Source of the DNA: CAZJKE01 sp964546585
GTDB taxonomy: Bacteria > Planctomycetota > Phycisphaerae > Phycisphaerales > SM1A02
DNA length: 64,000 nucleotides
NCBI GenBank assembly: GCA_964546585.1
Contig: CAZJKE010000002.1
Span: 82,195 to 146,194, forward strand
Direction: 5' to 3'
Shown: positions 33,581-42,534 of the stretch, piece after piece
Numbering within the stretch: the stretch's first letter is position 1
Layout of the letters: each line of letters opens with the position of its first letter
The notes under the pieces: generated by a model
Told to the model about the DNA's origin: nothing
Databases searched by the model: none
What the model saw: the letters and a program-made list of their open reading frames with translations, nothing else
Position numbers and translations under genes: made by a program

Positions 33581-34870
33581 ATGACGCCGTACATTCTCGC
33601 AGCACTCTTTGCCATGTGTTCCCCGCCGGGCTGGGTCGACCTGTTCAACGGTCGCGATCTCACGGGGTGGACCATTGTCAACGGCGCGCCGAGCACATGG
33701 ACGGTGCGTGACGACATGATCGTCTGCAGCGGCGTCCCGACCGGCGTGCTGCGGACGAATCGCATGTACGAAAACTTTGTTCTTGAACTGGAATGGAAGC
33801 ATGTGGTTGAGGGCGGAAACGCCGGGCTCTTCATCTGGTCGGATCCGGTGACAGCCAAAGGTGTGCCGTTTACTCGCAGCATTGAAGTGCAGGTCATGGA
33901 CAAGTGGGAGACCCCCAACTACACCAGTGACGGAGACATCTTTTCCATACACGGCGCCACGATGACACCGGATCGGCCACATCCTGGTGGATGGGCGCGG
34001 TCACTGCCATCGAAGAAGCGGTCGAAACCTTCGCCCGAATGGAATCACTATGTACTCACATGCGTTGACGGATCGATCAAACTTGCGGTCAATGGCGAGT
34101 TTGTCTCGGGGGGACATTCCATGTCACCGCGAAAGGGGTACATCTGTTTGGAGGCCGAAGGCAGCGAGGCGCACTTCAGGAATCTTCGCATCATGGAACT
34201 GCCGCCATCGGCTACGCCCCTTCCTCCGCAGGACATCGCCGAGGTGGATGCGGGATTCGTGTCGATCTACAACGGCGTTGATCTGACCGGCTGGGTGACC
34301 GGTGAAGAGACGGCTGATCACTGGGTGGTTGCCGATTGGCGGCTGGAGCATGATGGCCGCGGCGGGGACCTCTGGACGCAGGCTTCCTTTGGCGACTTTG
34401 AGATGATCGTCGATTGGCGTTGGACTGGAGAGTCGGTTTCAACCGCGCGGCCGGTCATCGAGTTGGATGGAACGCCGAAGGTAGGTGAGAGCGGTGAGCC
34501 TGTCATGGTAGAGGTGCCGGACGCCGGGGACAGTGGCATCTATCTGCGCGGATCGAGCAAGTCGCAGGTCAATGCCTGGTGTTGGCCGATCGGCAGTGGA
34601 GAGGTGTACGGGTATCGAACGGATGCAAGCATGGCTCCGTCGGTTGTTGCCGGCGTCACGCCGTCGTCTCGGGCGGACGCGCCGATTGGGTCATGGAATC
34701 GTTTCCTGATTCGGATGGTGGGCGATGAACTCTGCGTTGACCTCAATGGCGTGCGGGTCATTGACCGGGCAGTTCTCCCGGGGGTGGCGGAAGTGGGTCC
34801 TATTGGCCTGCAATCACATGGATCGCCGATCGAGTTTGCCAACATCTATGTGCGGCCCATCGACCGATAA
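33581..34870 (+). CDS. Double DUF1080 (3-keto-disaccharide hydrolase-like) secreted protein
   Basis: A 429-residue protein with a short hydrophobic export signal. It carries two DUF1080 domains: the first opens with WVDLFNGRDLTGWTIVNG near 16, the second with SIYNGVDLTGWVTGEETADHW near 230. DUF1080 is a concanavalin-like fold; family members hydrolyse 3-keto-glycosides or bind carbohydrate, and planctomycetes encode many. The ATG at 33581 is preferred because a TAGCAT box lies 6 nt upstream; the ATG at 33575 would touch it. It is divergent from the Cys-rich lipoprotein gene across about 57 nt. Confidence 0.85.
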   Translation: MTPYILAALFAMCSPPGWVDLFNGRDLTGWTIVNGAPSTWTVRDDMIVCSGVPTGVLRTNRMYENFVLELEWKHVVEGGNAGLFIWSDPVTAKGVPFTRSIEVQVMDKWETPNYTSDGDIFSIHGATMTPDRPHPGGWARSLPSKKRSKPSPEWNHYVLTCVDGSIKLAVNGEFVSGGHSMSPRKGYICLEAEGSEAHFRNLRIMELPPSATPLPPQDIAEVDAGFVSIYNGVDLTGWVTGEETADHWVVADWRLEHDGRGGDLWTQASFGDFEMIVDWRWTGESVSTARPVIELDGTPKVGESGEPVMVEVPDAGDSGIYLRGSSKSQVNAWCWPIGSGEVYGYRTDASMAPSVVAGVTPSSRADAPIGSWNRFLIRMVGDELCVDLNGVRVIDRAVLPGVAEVGPIGLQSHGSPIEFANIYVRPIDR

Positions 34871-34929
34871 CATCGGCTGGTCAGGTTTGCATTTCCTGAA
34901 AGGACTTGGATGGTCGATGACTCCTCTCG

Positions 34930-35796
34930 ATGGCCATGCCACCTTCAAAGCCGATTGTGAGTACCGTCCGGGGTGTCCGGGGCCTCCGCGGCGCTGACGA
35001 GGAAATCGCGCGTTTGCAGGCTGCCCTTGGGTCTGAGCGGGCTGCTCGTGAGGATGCAGAGCGGCGTCTTGCCGAGCGGGACCAGAGGCTTGATCTTGTG
35101 CAGCGGCGCCTCGCGGAGATCACTGACCAGGGCGACGGGATGAACCCGCCGGCCTCGCGGGCGGCGATCATTGTTGGTCTGGCGAAACTCGCCGAGTCAC
35201 GTGACGGTGACACAGGCGGACATCTTGCTCGTATTCGGCATTACACGGCGACGATTGCTGGCAGTGTGACGGATGCAGAGTCGGCTTCGGTGATTGCGGC
35301 CACATCGGTTCTCCATGACATCGGCAAGGTGGGTGTGCCGGACGACATCCTGCTGTTCCGTGGAACCTACAACGAAGAACAATTCGAGCAGATGAAGTGC
35401 CACACGACGATTGGTGCGGACATCCTGCTTGAACTTTCCGAGCAACTCGGCCGCGATCGTTGGATCGACACGGCCATTCAGATCACGCTTGGGCATCATG
35501 AGCGTTGGAACGGCACGGGGTATCCATTCGGGTTCGCTGGTGAGACGATCAGTCTTCCCGGGAGGATTGTGGCGATCGCCGATGTCTACGATGCTCTGAG
35601 AAGTGTTCGGGTCTACAAGCCCGCGATGTCACACGAGCAGGCGGTGGCGACGGTGGTCGCTGGTCGAGGCGCGCACTTCGACCCGGAGATCGTCGATGTC
35701 TTCGTCTCCAGGCAGGACGAGATCGAGGATCTGTCCGTTCGATTGACTGATCAGTCCGCTTCGCCGGATCGTCGGCGGCCGGCTGCATCTGCATAG
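34930..35796 (+). CDS. HD-GYP domain phosphodiesterase (cyclic-di-GMP)
   Basis: A 288-residue cytoplasmic protein. An N-terminal coiled coil (about 20-68, rich in Glu, Arg and Ala) precedes an HD-GYP domain. The metal-binding HD pair is His129-Asp130 (LHDIGKVGVP), His189-His190 begin HHERWNGTGYP, and the GYP loop (GTGYP, 195-199) is intact, so it should hydrolyse cyclic-di-GMP. ADVYDALRSVRVYKP follows as in the family. It has no receiver domain, unlike many HD-GYP proteins, so its input signal is unknown. Together with the PilZ protein it shows that c-di-GMP signalling operates in this organism. Confidence 0.93.
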   Translation: MAMPPSKPIVSTVRGVRGLRGADEEIARLQAALGSERAAREDAERRLAERDQRLDLVQRRLAEITDQGDGMNPPASRAAIIVGLAKLAESRDGDTGGHLARIRHYTATIAGSVTDAESASVIAATSVLHDIGKVGVPDDILLFRGTYNEEQFEQMKCHTTIGADILLELSEQLGRDRWIDTAIQITLGHHERWNGTGYPFGFAGETISLPGRIVAIADVYDALRSVRVYKPAMSHEQAVATVVAGRGAHFDPEIVDVFVSRQDEIEDLSVRLTDQSASPDRRRPAASA

Positions 35797-35861
35797 CAGA
35801 GCAAGCACCATCCAAGGAGGAACGCCAGCCAGAGGGCGTTGGTGATCAGGACAGCGGTCAT
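35751..35861 (-). CDS. Putative 36-residue single-span membrane protein
   Basis: A tiny reading frame of about 36 residues: one hydrophobic segment (AVLITNALWLAFLLGWCLLCY) followed by a basic tail (GRRRSGE). It has no Shine-Dalgarno sequence, but TATGAT at 35868-35873 lies exactly 6 nt before the ATG, the same leaderless spacing seen at established genes here. It overlaps the 3' end of the HD-GYP gene by 46 nt on the other strand. No family is recognised. Confidence 0.42.
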   Translation of the reverse strand: MTAVLITNALWLAFLLGWCLLCYADAAGRRRSGEAD

Positions 35862-35943
35862 GGGGGCATCATAACAGGATTGCCAAGGCATCATTGGGAA
35901 AGTTCTTTGGCGCGGTGTCGCATCTTGGGGGATACTGCGGTGG

Positions 35944-37014
35944 ATGCAAGACACATCGCGCAAGAGTTTTTTCCTGCGGTACGGGGCAGAGGGGATGGTC
36001 ATCCCGATTCTGTTGGTCATCTCGTTGACCTGCAACATTCTTGGATTGGTCCTCCCGTTCATGGAGATTGACGAGTTTCTCAAGGGCAAGGTCATCTACA
36101 GCCTGCCGCACTCGGTCAACCTCATGTGGACCAACGGCCTGTATTTCATTGCCGCTCTGATCGCCGTGTTTTCCATCGTCTTTCCGCTGGTCAAGATCGG
36201 GTGTCTCATTGCCGCCTGGTTCTTTCCGTGGACGGCTGCGGGTCGTGTCAAGTTGCTCACGATCATCGAGTTTCTCGGTAAGTGGTCCTACATGGACATC
36301 TTCGTTGTCATCCTGCTGCTGGTGCTGACGGACAGACAGACGTTCATTTCCTCGACGCTGCACTCCGGAATCTACTTCTTCATTGCCGCCATCACCATCA
36401 GCATGCTTGTCTCGCAAGGGATGCTCGCGCTCGCGGAGCACCGCCTGCGAGCAGAGCAAGGATGCCCGGAACTTTCCAAAGATCGGTTTTGGCCAGCTGT
36501 TGAACTTGGACTCATCGGCTGGTCGCTTCCGGTGTTGGCCGTCGTATCGGCCATTGCACTGCTTGCTGCCATCGACCTGCCATTTCTTCGAATCACGCAG
36601 GCGTTCCTGACTTCCTATGTCTACAGCATCAGAGAGGCTGTCATTGCCCTGTGGCAGGAGGATTTGTATCTGCTCGCCATCATCATGGTGGGATTCCTCG
36701 GCGTCATGCCGCTGTTGCGACTTGGGATTCTCCTCTTGTCGTGGGCCGTTCCCATGCGTCATGTACAACACGAACGAGCCAAGGCATTGTCGGCCGGTGT
36801 GTCCCGGTGGTCGATGCTGGATGTCTTCGGAATTGCCCTGTTCCTGATCATCACCGAGGGACGGCAGTTCGTAAAGACTGAGGTGCAGCAAGGCATGTAC
36901 ATCGTCATCGCAGCCATTGCGCTGAGTTACCTGTCGAGCATTGTCGCCGGGCATCTGCACAGGAGGTTTGGGGGCGAAGGCGGGACTACTTCAACAACTG
37001 CAGCCACGCCATGA
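35944..37014 (+). CDS. PqiA-like (paraquat-inducible protein A family) membrane protein, duplicated
   Basis: A 356-residue polytopic membrane protein with two PqiA-type halves. The first half has NILGLVLPFMEI, then NLMWTNGLYFIAALIAVFSIVFPLVKI and LGKWSYMDIFVV; the second has AVIALWQEDLYLLAIIMVGFLGVMPLLRL and VSRWSMLDVFGIALF. PqiA proteins work with PqiB/MCE proteins in lipid transport between membranes, but no MCE gene is visible. The zinc-binding cysteines of PqiA N-termini are missing. A GATACT box lies 7 nt before the ATG. Its last 29 nt overlap the convergent large gene. Confidence 0.85.
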   Translation: MQDTSRKSFFLRYGAEGMVIPILLVISLTCNILGLVLPFMEIDEFLKGKVIYSLPHSVNLMWTNGLYFIAALIAVFSIVFPLVKIGCLIAAWFFPWTAAGRVKLLTIIEFLGKWSYMDIFVVILLLVLTDRQTFISSTLHSGIYFFIAAITISMLVSQGMLALAEHRLRAEQGCPELSKDRFWPAVELGLIGWSLPVLAVVSAIALLAAIDLPFLRITQAFLTSYVYSIREAVIALWQEDLYLLAIIMVGFLGVMPLLRLGILLLSWAVPMRHVQHERAKALSAGVSRWSMLDVFGIALFLIITEGRQFVKTEVQQGMYIVIAAIALSYLSSIVAGHLHRRFGGEGGTTSTTAATP

Positions 37015-40009
37015 CATCGCGAAGTTCTCGATGATCGAGCAGCATGCCCATGGGCGGCATGGTGGAGTACTCGCCGTATCCTTCGGAGATTACTGCGCCG
37101 GGAACAAGCAATGATTGCTGCAGCGACCACTCGTCCAGTCGTGATGCGACACCGTCAAGCGCCGGCCCGGAGATACCACCGACGCCGCCCACTGCGTGAC
37201 ACCGCAAACACTGGGCATGTGGGTGATTGTGAAAAAGTTCTTTACCCCGATCCGGATCACCCCCGCGGCTGAGCCACCATCCCTCATTGGGGTCGCCAAA
37301 GGCAACTGGGTTTCCAGACGCCTCTTCGTATTCTACCCAGAGTTCGACAGGAAGATCCTGCGGCGTGATGTTGGCAAGGGCATCCTCGTCACGACCAAGA
37401 GTCAGGACTGCGGCCTGCGACTCACGAAGCGAACCGGTTTCGATGGCATGCACAAGGAGTGCAGTTGCGCGATCGCGATTACTGTCGAAGAGGAGGTCGC
37501 GGGCCGCAGCGCGGATCATTTCATTCTCGTTCGTCAATGACGACTCGATCGTGGTGGCGTCCGAGAGGTGGCGAAGGCAATGAACCCGAACAGCGATGTC
37601 CTGCTCGGGGTCAGCGAGCAGGGAAGCAGCGAGGTCACGCGGAACGGGTACATCATGCGAGAGAGCCGTCTGCAGCGCTGCGGCAAGCACGGGACCTGTC
37701 GCCGAAGGAAGCAAGGCAAAGAGTCGGTCCTTGAGCAGGTCGGCGCTGCGTGGCGAGAAGTCAACCGGTCGCCATGTCCCCTCCACTCGTTCCCGAGGCG
37801 GCGGATCCCGCCATGTGCGAAGAACATCGAGGGCAAGGAGTCGCATGGACTCCGGGTTCGCCTCGTTCGAGGCGAAATCCACGAGGCCGGCGAGCCCGGA
37901 ATCCGTACCGAGCCGCTCTGCGGCGCTGATGGCCCGTCGTTGCCAAGGTAGTGTGCATGCCCTCGACAGCGAGGCGGCCAGATCGGCCATGGCACCCGTG
38001 ATTGGCATGTCGTGAATAGCCCTCGCCGCTTCGGTGGCAATAGCGGGATCGACATCCTGCAAATAGACGGCAACAATTGGATCTTCCATGGTCCGCAGTG
38101 CGAGCGCGGCGGCAAGGCGGGTTGACGACTCCTTTGCGCTCGCGACGCTCGAGAGGTCTTCCGCAGTTGCCGAACGGGAGAGTCCGACGACGGCTGCGTG
38201 GCGAAGATAGGGGTCCGCGTCTGCGTTGCGGCGTGCAAGGTCAAGAAGCAGCGGCACAGCATCGTGATCGCCAAGCGTTCCGGCGGCGATGGCTGCGAAG
38301 AACGCGACACGCGGCGACGGGTCGTCAATCAGTGGAAGAATGTCCTTCGCGCGATTGGTCGCTCCCGATTCGCCGATGATCTTCGCGGCCTGCGCGCGAA
38401 TCTCGGCATCGTTATCTCCTAGCAGTGGCATGATCAGATCCATGGTGTCAGAACCGTCACGATCGATCATCGCCAGCCCCCACATCGCGTGGATTCGCGT
38501 GCGCTGGTCGGTTTCGTGCAGCAGCCCTGCGAGCGAATTCGCCGCGCCGCGATCAGCCAGCGCGTACTGCGCCCGCAGCCGAACGCGGCGATCGGCATGC
38601 CCGAGCATCGAGACCAATTCATCGGTTAGCCGGTCATCGAATCCATCTGCGAAGATCGCTGAGACATCGCCGCCGCTCCTCTTCGCACCATCCCAAATCG
38701 CGTAGACACGGCCGACATTCTTGACGCCCCACCCCCACCCCCAGTCGCTGACATAGATTCGGCCGTCGTAACCGAAGTCGACATCCGTGCAGAGAACATC
38801 TTCCGCAAAGGGATGCAGATCGATCATCTCGAAACCCGCACCCTTGGGTTCAACTGCGAAAGAGAGAACATCGCTGTACGAAGCTGCACCGCGAAAGTCG
38901 CACATGAAGAAGTGGTCGTCGTATCGATCGGTCAATCCCCTGCCTGGATACGCCACCAGTCCCGAAGGCCCAGAACCGATTGTGGCGACCGCCGGAAGTA
39001 ACCACGCCGAGCGATCGTTGGCCGCCGGATCCCACGCGTTCTCCTGCACCCACGGCCCGCGAAGGTTGTCGCCCTCAAGCGTCTGGTACTCCATCCGCCA
39101 CCCTGTCTCGCCGCCGTCAACACAGTAGACAAGTCGTGCCTTGTCGCCCGCATCGGAGTTGTTGTCGCCGGTGAACAGGTTGCCGTACTCATCGAAGGCA
39201 AGTTCCTGGGGGTTGCGAAGACCGTGGTGGAACACTTCGATGCCGCTGCCGTCCCGCTCGCTGCGGAAGACAGCGCCGCTACCGGGGCTGTGCATCGTGC
39301 CGTTGTCGGTTTCGAGGTGGTATCCGCGGTCGCCGATCGACCAGTAGATGCGGCCGTCCAGTCCGAGCGCAAGGCCGTGCATGTCATGCCCGAGCAGAGC
39401 GATTCGAACGCCGAAGCCCTGGTAGACCGAAGTGCGTTCGTCGGCGATGCCGTCATCGTCGGTGTCGCGAAGTCTCCACAGGTGTGGGATATTCGTGTAC
39501 CAGAGGTCTCCGTCAATCGCCAGGAGGCCCGAGCCAAGTCCGTCAAGAGGCGTATTGAAGCCGTCGGCGAAGATCGTTGATGTGTCAAAGACACCGTCGC
39601 CATCAATGTCTTCGAGGCGGCGGATGCGATCGTCGTATTGGGAGTAGTACGCCATGCCGCCTTCTCGCTGATCAGCCCATCGCTCGTACATCGAGAGCCG
39701 GTCTTCGACAGTTTGCGAGGCAACATCGTCGAGGAGCCAGAATGGACTCGTGCGGTTGTCTTCGACGCCGCGGTTGACTCGCTGGCTTTCGGCCACGTAC
39801 ATCCGGCCCTGTTCATCGAAGCAGATGGCAATTGGATCTTCCAGGAGCGGTTCCGCGGCCACGAGCTCCTTTGACAAACCCTCCGCGATGATCATGGACT
39901 CCATCGCCTCCCGAGGAGTCGGATTCGGTCCATCGGCCGCAAGCACTGCTGTGACGATTGTCGTCAGGACCACGACAAATCCTGGGGCAGTCGGTTGAAG
40001 TTCTCGCAC
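36986..40009 (-). CDS. PVC-type dehydrogenase-like beta-propeller, HEAT-repeat and cytochrome c protein
   Basis: A 1007-residue secreted protein. After a signal segment comes a membrane-bound-dehydrogenase-type propeller (about 40-440; EDPIAICFDEQGRMYVAE, LRNPQELAFDEYGNLFTGDNNSDAG). A long helical HEAT-repeat region spans about 450-880, and a C-terminal cytochrome c has CLRCH near 938 and a Met in YSTMPPMGML. This layout is common in Planctomycetes and is thought to oxidise sugars or their degradation products. The start is uncertain: GTG at 40009 overlaps the peptidase gene by 46 nt; GTG at 39973 would reduce this to 10 nt. Confidence 0.87.
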   Translation of the reverse strand: MRELQPTAPGFVVVLTTIVTAVLAADGPNPTPREAMESMIIAEGLSKELVAAEPLLEDPIAICFDEQGRMYVAESQRVNRGVEDNRTSPFWLLDDVASQTVEDRLSMYERWADQREGGMAYYSQYDDRIRRLEDIDGDGVFDTSTIFADGFNTPLDGLGSGLLAIDGDLWYTNIPHLWRLRDTDDDGIADERTSVYQGFGVRIALLGHDMHGLALGLDGRIYWSIGDRGYHLETDNGTMHSPGSGAVFRSERDGSGIEVFHHGLRNPQELAFDEYGNLFTGDNNSDAGDKARLVYCVDGGETGWRMEYQTLEGDNLRGPWVQENAWDPAANDRSAWLLPAVATIGSGPSGLVAYPGRGLTDRYDDHFFMCDFRGAASYSDVLSFAVEPKGAGFEMIDLHPFAEDVLCTDVDFGYDGRIYVSDWGWGWGVKNVGRVYAIWDGAKRSGGDVSAIFADGFDDRLTDELVSMLGHADRRVRLRAQYALADRGAANSLAGLLHETDQRTRIHAMWGLAMIDRDGSDTMDLIMPLLGDNDAEIRAQAAKIIGESGATNRAKDILPLIDDPSPRVAFFAAIAAGTLGDHDAVPLLLDLARRNADADPYLRHAAVVGLSRSATAEDLSSVASAKESSTRLAAALALRTMEDPIVAVYLQDVDPAIATEAARAIHDMPITGAMADLAASLSRACTLPWQRRAISAAERLGTDSGLAGLVDFASNEANPESMRLLALDVLRTWRDPPPRERVEGTWRPVDFSPRSADLLKDRLFALLPSATGPVLAAALQTALSHDVPVPRDLAASLLADPEQDIAVRVHCLRHLSDATTIESSLTNENEMIRAAARDLLFDSNRDRATALLVHAIETGSLRESQAAVLTLGRDEDALANITPQDLPVELWVEYEEASGNPVAFGDPNEGWWLSRGGDPDRGKELFHNHPHAQCLRCHAVGGVGGISGPALDGVASRLDEWSLQQSLLVPGAVISEGYGEYSTMPPMGMLLDHRELRDVMAWLQLLK

Positions 40010-41085
40010 CCGTCTCTGGTGACGAGCACCATGTCTTCGACGCGCACGCCGCCAATACCGCTCGCGTAGAGACCGGGTTCGATGGTGAGCACATCGCCTT
40101 GCAAGAGGTCTGGTCCGGCGCGATCCAGCAGTGGTGATTCGTGGACATCGAGTCCGATCCCGTGTCCTGTGCCATGCGGCATCGAGGGTTGGCCTTCGCC
40201 GAAACCGTGCTCCGCGAGAACCCGCAGCGTCTCCAGATGTATTGCTTCGCCGGAAATGCCGGGCCTGACTGCAGCGGTGGCCGCTGCCTTGGCTGCGACG
40301 ACGGCCGCATGCATCGACTTGATTTCTGTTGGAATCGTTCCGTTGACGACGGTGCGTGTGCAGTCACCGTTGTAGAGCGTGGCGCGGTCCATCGGAAAGA
40401 TGTCGATGATGACTGGTTCACCGGTGCGGAGAGGCCCGCTACCCAGATCGTGACAGTCGCTTCCTTGCGGCCCGCCGGCAACAATGCTCGGAGCGTTCGA
40501 AAAGTTCCTTTCGAGCAGGAAGGTATCGATCATCGCCCTGAGGCGTTCCGATGTCAGCGGTTGCCCGTCGTGCAGAAGTGAGCCGTCGTCGTTGGCCTCT
40601 GCCAGCCCCACCGTCGTGCAGGCCATGTTCATGACCGCTTCGGTGACAGATTGTGCATGCCGGAGGTTCTCACACTCGACGCTGTCCTTTACCCGCCGAT
40701 CGGCGACCCCGATGTCTGCGTCAAGCACTACCTCGATACCAGCCTCTTCGATGGTTCGGGTGACGAGAAGGGGGAGTGTCCTGTCCGCGATGACTCGGGA
40801 GACACCTCCGCGGCGCAGGCACTCGGCGGCTACTTGGGCGACCACGGTCCCGCGGTCACCACTCAGGCCTTCCTCGGGTGCGAACTCGCCGTACCCAGCG
40901 ACGCGATCGACGCTGGCATCGCGCGATGCCCGGTCGATTTCGATTTCCCGCAGAATCAGTGTTCGCGATCCATCTGGAAGTTCAACCAGCGCTACCGGGT
41001 CATGTACGAGAAACTGGATCGCCCTATACAGCGACCGATTCGACCCCGGGTTCCCGACCATGACTCGCGCTTCACCGTTTCCCAT
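39964..41085 (-). CDS. M24-family metallopeptidase (Xaa-Pro aminopeptidase-like)
   Basis: About 373 residues with a creatinase-type N-terminal domain and a pita-bread M24 catalytic domain. The five metal ligands can be placed: Asp of IIDIFPMD, Asp of NGDCTRTV, His of HGTGHGIGLDVHE, Glu of LTIEPGLY and Glu of VRVEDMVL. It should remove N-terminal residues before proline. The ATG at 41085 is chosen because TACACT lies 9 nt upstream; a GTG at 41136 falls inside a hairpin next to the tRNA gene. Its stop overlaps the next gene, so the two may be coupled. Confidence 0.9.
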   Translation of the reverse strand: MGNGEARVMVGNPGSNRSLYRAIQFLVHDPVALVELPDGSRTLILREIEIDRASRDASVDRVAGYGEFAPEEGLSGDRGTVVAQVAAECLRRGGVSRVIADRTLPLLVTRTIEEAGIEVVLDADIGVADRRVKDSVECENLRHAQSVTEAVMNMACTTVGLAEANDDGSLLHDGQPLTSERLRAMIDTFLLERNFSNAPSIVAGGPQGSDCHDLGSGPLRTGEPVIIDIFPMDRATLYNGDCTRTVVNGTIPTEIKSMHAAVVAAKAAATAAVRPGISGEAIHLETLRVLAEHGFGEGQPSMPHGTGHGIGLDVHESPLLDRAGPDLLQGDVLTIEPGLYASGIGGVRVEDMVLVTRDGCENFNRLPQDLSWS

Positions 41086-41123
41086 CGACGCGGCAGTGTA
41101 CCGGACACCCTGGAAAGTAGAAC

Positions 41124-41138
41124 GGGTGTCCGACACCC
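41124..41138 (-). terminator. Hairpin just after tRNA-Ala, overlapping an alternative hairpin
   Basis: On the minus strand, GGGTGTC G GACACCC forms a compact stem 14 nt after the tRNA. Its second arm can instead pair with GGGTGTCCG at 41110-41102 (9 bp, 13-nt loop). There is no strong T-run, so termination is uncertain. Confidence 0.4.
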
Positions 41139-41152
41139 TGCTTTGTTCTTAG

Positions 41153-41225
<73 letters not shown>

Positions 41226-41255
41226 AAAATGGTCTGCACAATCAACGCAACGGCG

Positions 41256-41585
41256 TTACATCGCTGCATCAATCGCTGCGGCGAGATCCGCCTTGGCGGT
41301 GATGCCGGAGAATCTGTTTGTGATCTCGCCATCCTTGAAGACAAAGATCGTAGGGATGGACTGAATGCCGTACTGCATCGCGGTCTCGCGACTGTCGTCA
41401 ATGTCCATCTTGCCAACCTTCGCCTTGCCTTCAAAATCACCTGCCAACTCATCGATCGTCGGGCCAAGTGCACGGCAGGGACCACACCACTCGGCCCAGA
41501 AGTCCACCAGAACAGGTTGCTTTGATTCCAGCACCTCGCTCTGGAAGTTCGCATCCGTAAATTCTGCAACAGCATCGCTTGCCAC
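41256..41585 (-). CDS. trxA: Thioredoxin
   Basis: A 109-residue thioredoxin. The redox motif WCGPC is at residues 33-37, in VLVDFWAEWCGPCRALGP; the cis-proline is in SIPTIFVFKDGE. It reduces disulfides in cytoplasmic proteins. The GTG at 41585 is chosen because AGGAG lies 7 nt upstream and gives the standard family length; a longer reading from 41669 would add 28 unsupported residues. It lies 64 nt after folP on the same strand and just upstream of tRNA-Ala. Confidence 0.97.
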   Translation of the reverse strand: MASDAVAEFTDANFQSEVLESKQPVLVDFWAEWCGPCRALGPTIDELAGDFEGKAKVGKMDIDDSRETAMQYGIQSIPTIFVFKDGEITNRFSGITAKADLAAAIDAAM

Positions 41586-41649
41586 GGGAAATCTCCTGTC
41601 CTTTGAACCTCGTACGAAGGTGGACATGGTACCACGGGGTCGGGAGAGG

Positions 41650-42516
41650 TCAAAGTGCCGCGGCAACATCCAGCAGTTCGATCAGGTGGTGATGCCTTCG
41701 TACATCGTGCACGCGAAAGAGCTGAACGCCGCCCAACATCATCATGGCCGCAGCCGCAGCCGACACTCCATCACGCTCTTCTGCATCGGCGATGCCCGCA
41801 ACAGCCCCAAGAAAACTCTTGCGGCTGGCACCCCCCCATACCGGCAGGCCAACCCCGACAAACTCCTCCATCCGCCGCATCAACTCCCAGTTCTGCCGCA
41901 CACTCTTACCGAAACCGAGCCCGGGGTCGATCGCAATGCACTCCCGGGACATGCCCGCTTCCACCGCAGCCGCGACCCGGCCTTCCAGAAAACGCTGAAC
42001 CGTCTGCACGATGTCGTCCCCGGCACACTGCGGTTCCTCGGCATAGTCGGTCGAGAACTGGTCATCAGGGGGTGCAGCGACGCGGTGCATGAGCACCATT
42101 CCCGCTCTTCTGTCCGCAACGAAGGGCAACATGTCGCCGTCCTCCGTACCCGCTGACACATCGTTGACAATGGAGACGCCCGCTTCCACCGCTGCCTCAG
42201 CCACTTCCACACGCGTTGTGTCAATCGACAGAGGCACTGTGCCACGCAATCCACGAATGACCGGCAACACACGATTGATCTGTTCCTGCTCCGATACCCG
42301 CGAGGCGCCCGGGCGGGTAGACTCGCCGCCAATATCGATGATGGCAGCACCTTCCTCCACAAGATCCCTGCCGCGGGACACGGCCGCAGCGGCGTCAATG
42401 TACTTGCCGCCATCGCTGAAACTGTCCGGCGTGACATTGAGAATGCCAACGAGTACAGGACGCCTCAAATCGATGGTCCCATCGCAACACTGCCAGGTCG
42501 TTGATGCGGCGGCCAT
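41650..42516 (-). CDS. folP: Dihydropteroate synthase
   Basis: A 288-residue TIM-barrel enzyme that joins p-aminobenzoate to the pterin in folate synthesis. Both family signatures are visible: ILNVTPDSFSDGG near 27-39 and IIDIGGESTRPGA near 62-74. Later motifs include SIDT, VNDVSAG, VLMH, and DPGLGFGKS. The ATG at 42516 has TACGCT 7 nt upstream and no Shine-Dalgarno site. It is divergent from a membrane-protein gene with only 18 bp between the start codons, so each promoter must lie inside or touch the other gene. Confidence 0.95.
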   Translation of the reverse strand: MAAASTTWQCCDGTIDLRRPVLVGILNVTPDSFSDGGKYIDAAAAVSRGRDLVEEGAAIIDIGGESTRPGASRVSEQEQINRVLPVIRGLRGTVPLSIDTTRVEVAEAAVEAGVSIVNDVSAGTEDGDMLPFVADRRAGMVLMHRVAAPPDDQFSTDYAEEPQCAGDDIVQTVQRFLEGRVAAAVEAGMSRECIAIDPGLGFGKSVRQNWELMRRMEEFVGVGLPVWGGASRKSFLGAVAGIADAEERDGVSAAAAAMMMLGGVQLFRVHDVRRHHHLIELLDVAAAL

Positions 42517-42534
42517 GCCGTGGAGCGTAGCACG

